Part shown: positions 60,061-64,000 of the stretch, one piece after another
How the letters are laid out: each line of letters opens with the position of its first letter
Numbering within the stretch: the stretch's first letter is position 1
Source: Rhytidiadelphus loreus
Taxonomy: Eukaryota > Streptophyta > Bryopsida > Hypnales > Hylocomiaceae
DNA length: 64,000 nucleotides
Assembly: GCA_947034895.1 (NCBI GenBank)
Contig: OX344761.1
Coordinates: 73,965,839-74,029,838, forward strand
Direction: 5' to 3'
Notes under the pieces: model-generated
Seen by the model: only the letters and a program-made list of their open reading frames with translations
What the model was told of the DNA's origin: nothing
Databases searched by the model: none
Program-made: the position numbers and the translations under genes

Positions 60061-61050
60061 GAATCATTTGGTGGCAGAGTAGTATGAGGCAAAATGTTCA
60101 ACTTTGAGTGTTTTCAACGTTGGAATGGGAGAACCAATATGATGGTATTGGGTTGAAATCTCATTTTTCTCATTGGAATTACATATTCTCTCTATCTCAA
60201 AATAAATTCGTGGTATTTTCAAAGTTTCCTATAAGGTAGAAATATCTTAAACAAATCATTTAAGCATTTCAACTTGTAGGATGATGGAGAATTTGTTTAG
60301 AAATTGAATTTAACGTTGTGAAAATATGGACGAGGAAAAATGCAACAAAAAAAAAGAATTTTTTTCCCTCAAGAATGAATATCTTGTTCAATATAAATTA
60401 ATGCGGATTTTTCTCATAGACCCATTCCTATGTCATAGCGTCACCTACAACGGCTACCTTTGGAACTTGTTCCTAATCAAGTATGAGCAAATCAAATTTT
60501 TTACAATCAACAATAGAGCCCGCTATTGTCCATTTTAGGATTCCCTACTATGCCATTAGAGGGGCCTTTCCATTTATGGTATTCCTACCTTAGAAACCAT
60601 GGATTTATTTTGAGACATAGGGGATATAACATTCTTCAATAGGGGAGGAGGAGGGACCTTCTACAATGTCAATGTAAGAAGAATAAGTTGTATTATAGTG
60701 ACCGGAAATTCATAAGCAAGCTTGCAATCAAGATTTTCTACAATGAAAGGAGCCTTTGATTAAAAAAGAAAGAAAGAGTCCCTTGTCTTGAAGTTCAAAA
60801 ATGTTATGCATGAGTCTTGGCTATTAGAAGTATGAAGATGGCTATATCCAATCACAAAGCTTAACCATTAGGAAAAATCTCCCCAAAGCAATGGGGGTGC
60901 AATTGTAAAAAAACTTAGTAAGAATGATGTAGCACTACTAGTGCCACAATAGAGCCACAGCAGTGCCATGGTGGATTGTGCAATTTTTAAATTCTTTTTA
61001 TTAAAATCAATTTTTTTTGTTACAACACTACAATGCTGCCAAAAATGAAC
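60061..61050. other. AT-rich intergenic DNA
   Basis: No supported feature. Confidence 0.3.
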
Positions 61051-61053
61051 TGT

Positions 61054-62003
61054 TAATGGCCTTATTGAGGGCTTAGATTTTTCCTAATGCCTGAAAGGAC
61101 CAAGCTGCATTTTTTGCAACGTAGAAATTTTGGACAAGTATGTGTGATTAGAGAGATTACCATGTTTTTGGCCCAAACTTTATTAGGTGTAGACAAAGAA
61201 TATCTTTCATATGCACTAATTTTGAGACATTTGGAAATAAGAATCAAAAGTTATGGCCTCATATGTTACTTATTTTTTGTAACTGGCAGTCTAGGTAGAT
61301 TAAAAAATCATTATTTTGAGAAATAAAAATTTGAAATTTGTTTTCTAGACTTATATATCCATAGAAAGCATTGAATCATTCCATTTTGATCAATAAGTCA
61401 AAAGTTATGAGGTGTTTTATTTTGCGGTCAATTATGGATTCTCTATTCTAAAATAAACTTTGAAGTCCTTTATTTAATTCAATTTTCAATATTTTTGGAA
61501 GAAAAAAAAATAGATGTAGATTGTTTATTACAACATTACAACCATTGGGATTGGCATTTTTCAATTCCATAAATAAATTGTCAACAATTAGTATTTAGAA
61601 TCATTCTCTACATCTTTCTACTTACCATATTTTTTCTATATGCTGTACAATTCAAAATAATTTGAAAATTTTCAAGTATGTAGAAAACTTTCTTTGAAGA
61701 ATGAATCCAAAGAAGCACCACCATTTTGGACATTTTTTCATACAATTGTGACCTTGTGAAGTGGAGCTGCCCGGTTTTTTGCAGGGACAGAAAAGGACTT
61801 TTGTCACTTCAAATGCTAATATCTTGCAATCTACAAGGTGGAAACTTCTGAATTTTTTTCCACATATTCTCAATCTAGCTTACTACAAGATCCTATGGTT
61901 ATATGTGTCCAAAAATTACATTTAAAAAAAAAATTGGTACTTGTATTAGAAATGATAGTTTTTGAGTGTTTTTGGTGATAACATAGTCAAGAAATTTTAG
62001 GGG
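61054..62003 (+). mobile_element. TTAA element, family E copy 1
   Basis: The right end is AAATTTTAGGGG followed by TTAA (62004-62007). From about 61370 it matches 10790-11405 in the same orientation and 62874 onward in reverse (GGGATTGGCATTTTTCAATT, TACTACAAGATCCTATGGTT). It holds an intact TTAA (61474-61477) that is the insertion site used by family D in copy 2. The left limit, after TTAA near 61051, is uncertain. Confidence 0.6.
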
Positions 62004-62007
62004 TTAA

Positions 62008-62869
62008 AGATGGATTTTGTCAATATTGAAAATTGTATATTTCCCTTTGAGACGTGTAACAATTTCTAATATTGCAAGAGTCATTGAAGAATGTAAGTGT
62101 CTTGTGGAAAGTTCTATTTAGCAATGAGAACCTTCTAGTATGATGTTCTATGATGGAAGTAGCTACTTTGAACTCACTATTGGTGCCAAGGGAGGTAAAC
62201 CCTAATGATTCAATTTATTATATTTAGATTGTTGCTCTTTATTTGAGCTTCTTGTTTCAACTTTTGATATTGTTTCAAATATAAAACAATCTATAGAAAA
62301 TAGACTATGTACTAAACGGGGAGTTTGAATCCTCTTACCCACACCATGGAATTATTGTGCTCCCCATTGGTTGCTATATAAATGGTTCGCTGGTATGTAA
62401 AGATTTTTTTTAATGGAAAATTTAATTCTCTTTCTTCAAAGAAGGTAAAATGAATTTGGTGAGGTAAAATCTAACCAAATTTCAAATTTATCAATAGTTT
62501 TAACATGTGACAAAAAATACACATCATTCCTCGATGCAAAATTCATAGGAAATTTTGTGAGTAATTTGCAACAAGTGGTGAAAATGAAACCTCGTTTATA
62601 ACTTAAAAGCAACTTCAAATTCTCCTCGATTGTTCTTACAACCCCCAAAACAAACTTCAAACACGGTTTATGTAAGGTAGAATAGCTTATTTGTGTTGGT
62701 CACCCAATTCCGACATCTATTAAACCCTCCCATTTGCACAAGAGACATCACCCATTTCTATAGAGTGTTTAACTTGATATCTTTGGGCAAACAATTGGGT
62801 GCTATTGTTTGAGAATGATATCAAGTTCATATCTATTTATAGACAATGTAAGGATAAAAATGTAATTCA
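62008..62869. other. Intergenic DNA between two inverted family E copies
   Basis: No supported gene. Confidence 0.3.
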
Positions 62870-62873
62870 TTGA

Positions 62874-64000
62874 CCCTTAAGGTTTTTGACTATGTTTTCA
62901 CCAAAAACACTCCAAAACTGACCTTTTCAGTACAAGTACCAAATTTTAGAGAAAAAAATATTTTTGAGCACATATAACCATAGGATCTTGTAGTAAGTTG
63001 ATTTGAAAAGATGTAGAAAACACTTCAAAGTTTTCCACCATATATATTGCAAGATATTAGCTTTTGAATTGATAGAAATCCTTTTTATGTTCCTACAAAA
63101 AACTAAGTAGCTATACTTCACAAGGTCATATTTTTATGGAAAAATGTCCAAAATTGTGGTACTTCTTTGGATTCATTCTTCAAGGAAAGTTGTCTACATA
63201 CTTGAAAATTTTCAAATTATTTGGAATTGTACAGCATATAGGAAAAAAATGGTAAGTAGAAAGATGTAGAAAATGATTCGAAATACTTAATTGTTAACAA
63301 TTTATTTATGGAATTGAAAAATGACTATCCCAATGGTTGTAATAAACAATCTATGTCCTATGATTTTATTTTTTTCAAAAACTATTGAAAATTGAGTTAA
63401 TCCCTAAAGCCTAGAGGCATATTCAAGCATAAATTGTGAAAAATTGTCACTTTTTAGAAAAAAATGATTTTCCTCCCTCAAAGTTCAACCGTACAAATTT
63501 TTACTATACTACTATGGGAATGTGTGGAAAAAATTCAGAAACTTTGAAAGCTCAGATTGAAAGATTATAACGTTTGAAGTTAGAATTTTAAAAACTTTGA
63601 CCTTGCCCAACAGGGCCAACAACCTTTAACTCCTCCTACAGTAAGATTTCTATACTACATGTGGTTATTTTTTTGACATTTGTATCATGTAACTTATATA
63701 CTTGCCAAATTTCAAAAGTAAAGGAGGAGTTTTGCAAAAGCTACTCGAAGCTACCCGAGCTAATAAAAAAGTTTAGGGCAACATAACTTTTGATCCAGGC
63801 ACCCGATTGGAAAAAAAATTAAATTCCCACTAAGGGGGTACATGTTCACACCTTATGTCAAAATTTTCTAAACATCCAATTAGAATTGACTTCATAGGAA
63901 CCTACCTAGATTTTCAATTGTCTTTTCAATGGACAATTGTCCTTTAGGAGTTAAATAAAGGACTTCAAAGTTTATTTTAGAGTAGAGAATTCATAATTGC
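62874..64000 (-). mobile_element. TTAA element, family E copy 2 (reverse), runs off the window
   Basis: It starts after TTGA (decayed TTAA, 62870-62873) with CCCTTAAGGTTTTTGACTAT, the inverted right end of family E. It is interrupted at TTAA by a family D element (63401-63950) and resumes at 63955 with ATAAAGGACTTCAAAG. Together with copy 1 it forms a large inverted repeat. Confidence 0.75.
63401..63950 (+). mobile_element. TTAA-flanked element, family D copy 2, nested in family E
   Basis: Flanked by TTAA (63397-63400, 63951-63954). Ends are TCCCTAAAG and, from the right, CTCCTAAAGGACAATTG. Length 550 bp, non-coding. The uninterrupted site is present in two other E copies, which proves the borders. 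Confidence 0.88.

Overview
The window reads as nuclear DNA of a seed-free land plant, most likely a moss. Genes are interrupted by short AT-rich introns with GT...AG ends, intergenic DNA is very AT-rich, and plant gene families are present (a YAK1-type DYRK kinase and the plant E2 UBC27). A coiled-coil gene of the CFAP73/CCDC42 ciliary family is also present; it is only expected in plants that still make flagellated sperm. The moss assignment is inference; the flagellate-plant assignment is better supported.

Three host genes can be rebuilt exon by exon with consistent splice phases: YAK1-like kinase (+, 24256-31725, 17 coding exons, 1098 aa), CFAP73/CCDC42-like (+, 43976-47622, 6 exons, about 323 aa) and UBC27-like E2 with a C-terminal UBA (-, 53159-51416, 5 exons, 194 aa). 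A weak fourth candidate is a two-exon minus-strand gene at 59542-58491.

Most of the rest is mobile DNA, much of it nested. 1) 2.6-7.7 kb: a nearly intact hAT transposase gene (one TAG codon, one GC-AG intron) split by a 2016-bp insertion with TG...CA ends and a 4-bp target duplication. The insertion looks like a solo LTR, but its minus strand carries a TATA box followed by a 152-aa ORF. 2) 37.4-40.3 kb: a decayed pogo-like DDE transposase pseudogene interrupted by a 1.7-kb hAT-like element with an 8-bp target duplication. 3) At least eight copies or relics of non-coding elements of 0.55-1.5 kb that sit between TTAA tetranucleotides and begin with C-rich ends such as CCCCTAAAGG (9.2-11.4, 16.6-17.5, 34.0-35.0, 41.8-42.9, 47.8-49.8, 61-64 kb). 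Two are nested inside relatives, and paralogous empty sites in this same window show that TTAA is duplicated on insertion. This piggyBac/Kolobok-like family is the most interesting signal here. 4) Several MITEs of other superfamilies: Tc1/mariner-type with TA duplications (10222, 15272, 33180), CACTA-type foldback (40702), MULE-like (21741), an unassigned pair (20402 and 57751) and others.

The genes do not form a pathway. YAK1 is a growth/stress signalling kinase, UBC27 a ubiquitin conjugator, and CFAP73-like an axonemal protein; they are separated by 10-20 kb of repeats. No tRNA, rRNA, CRISPR or prokaryotic feature was seen.
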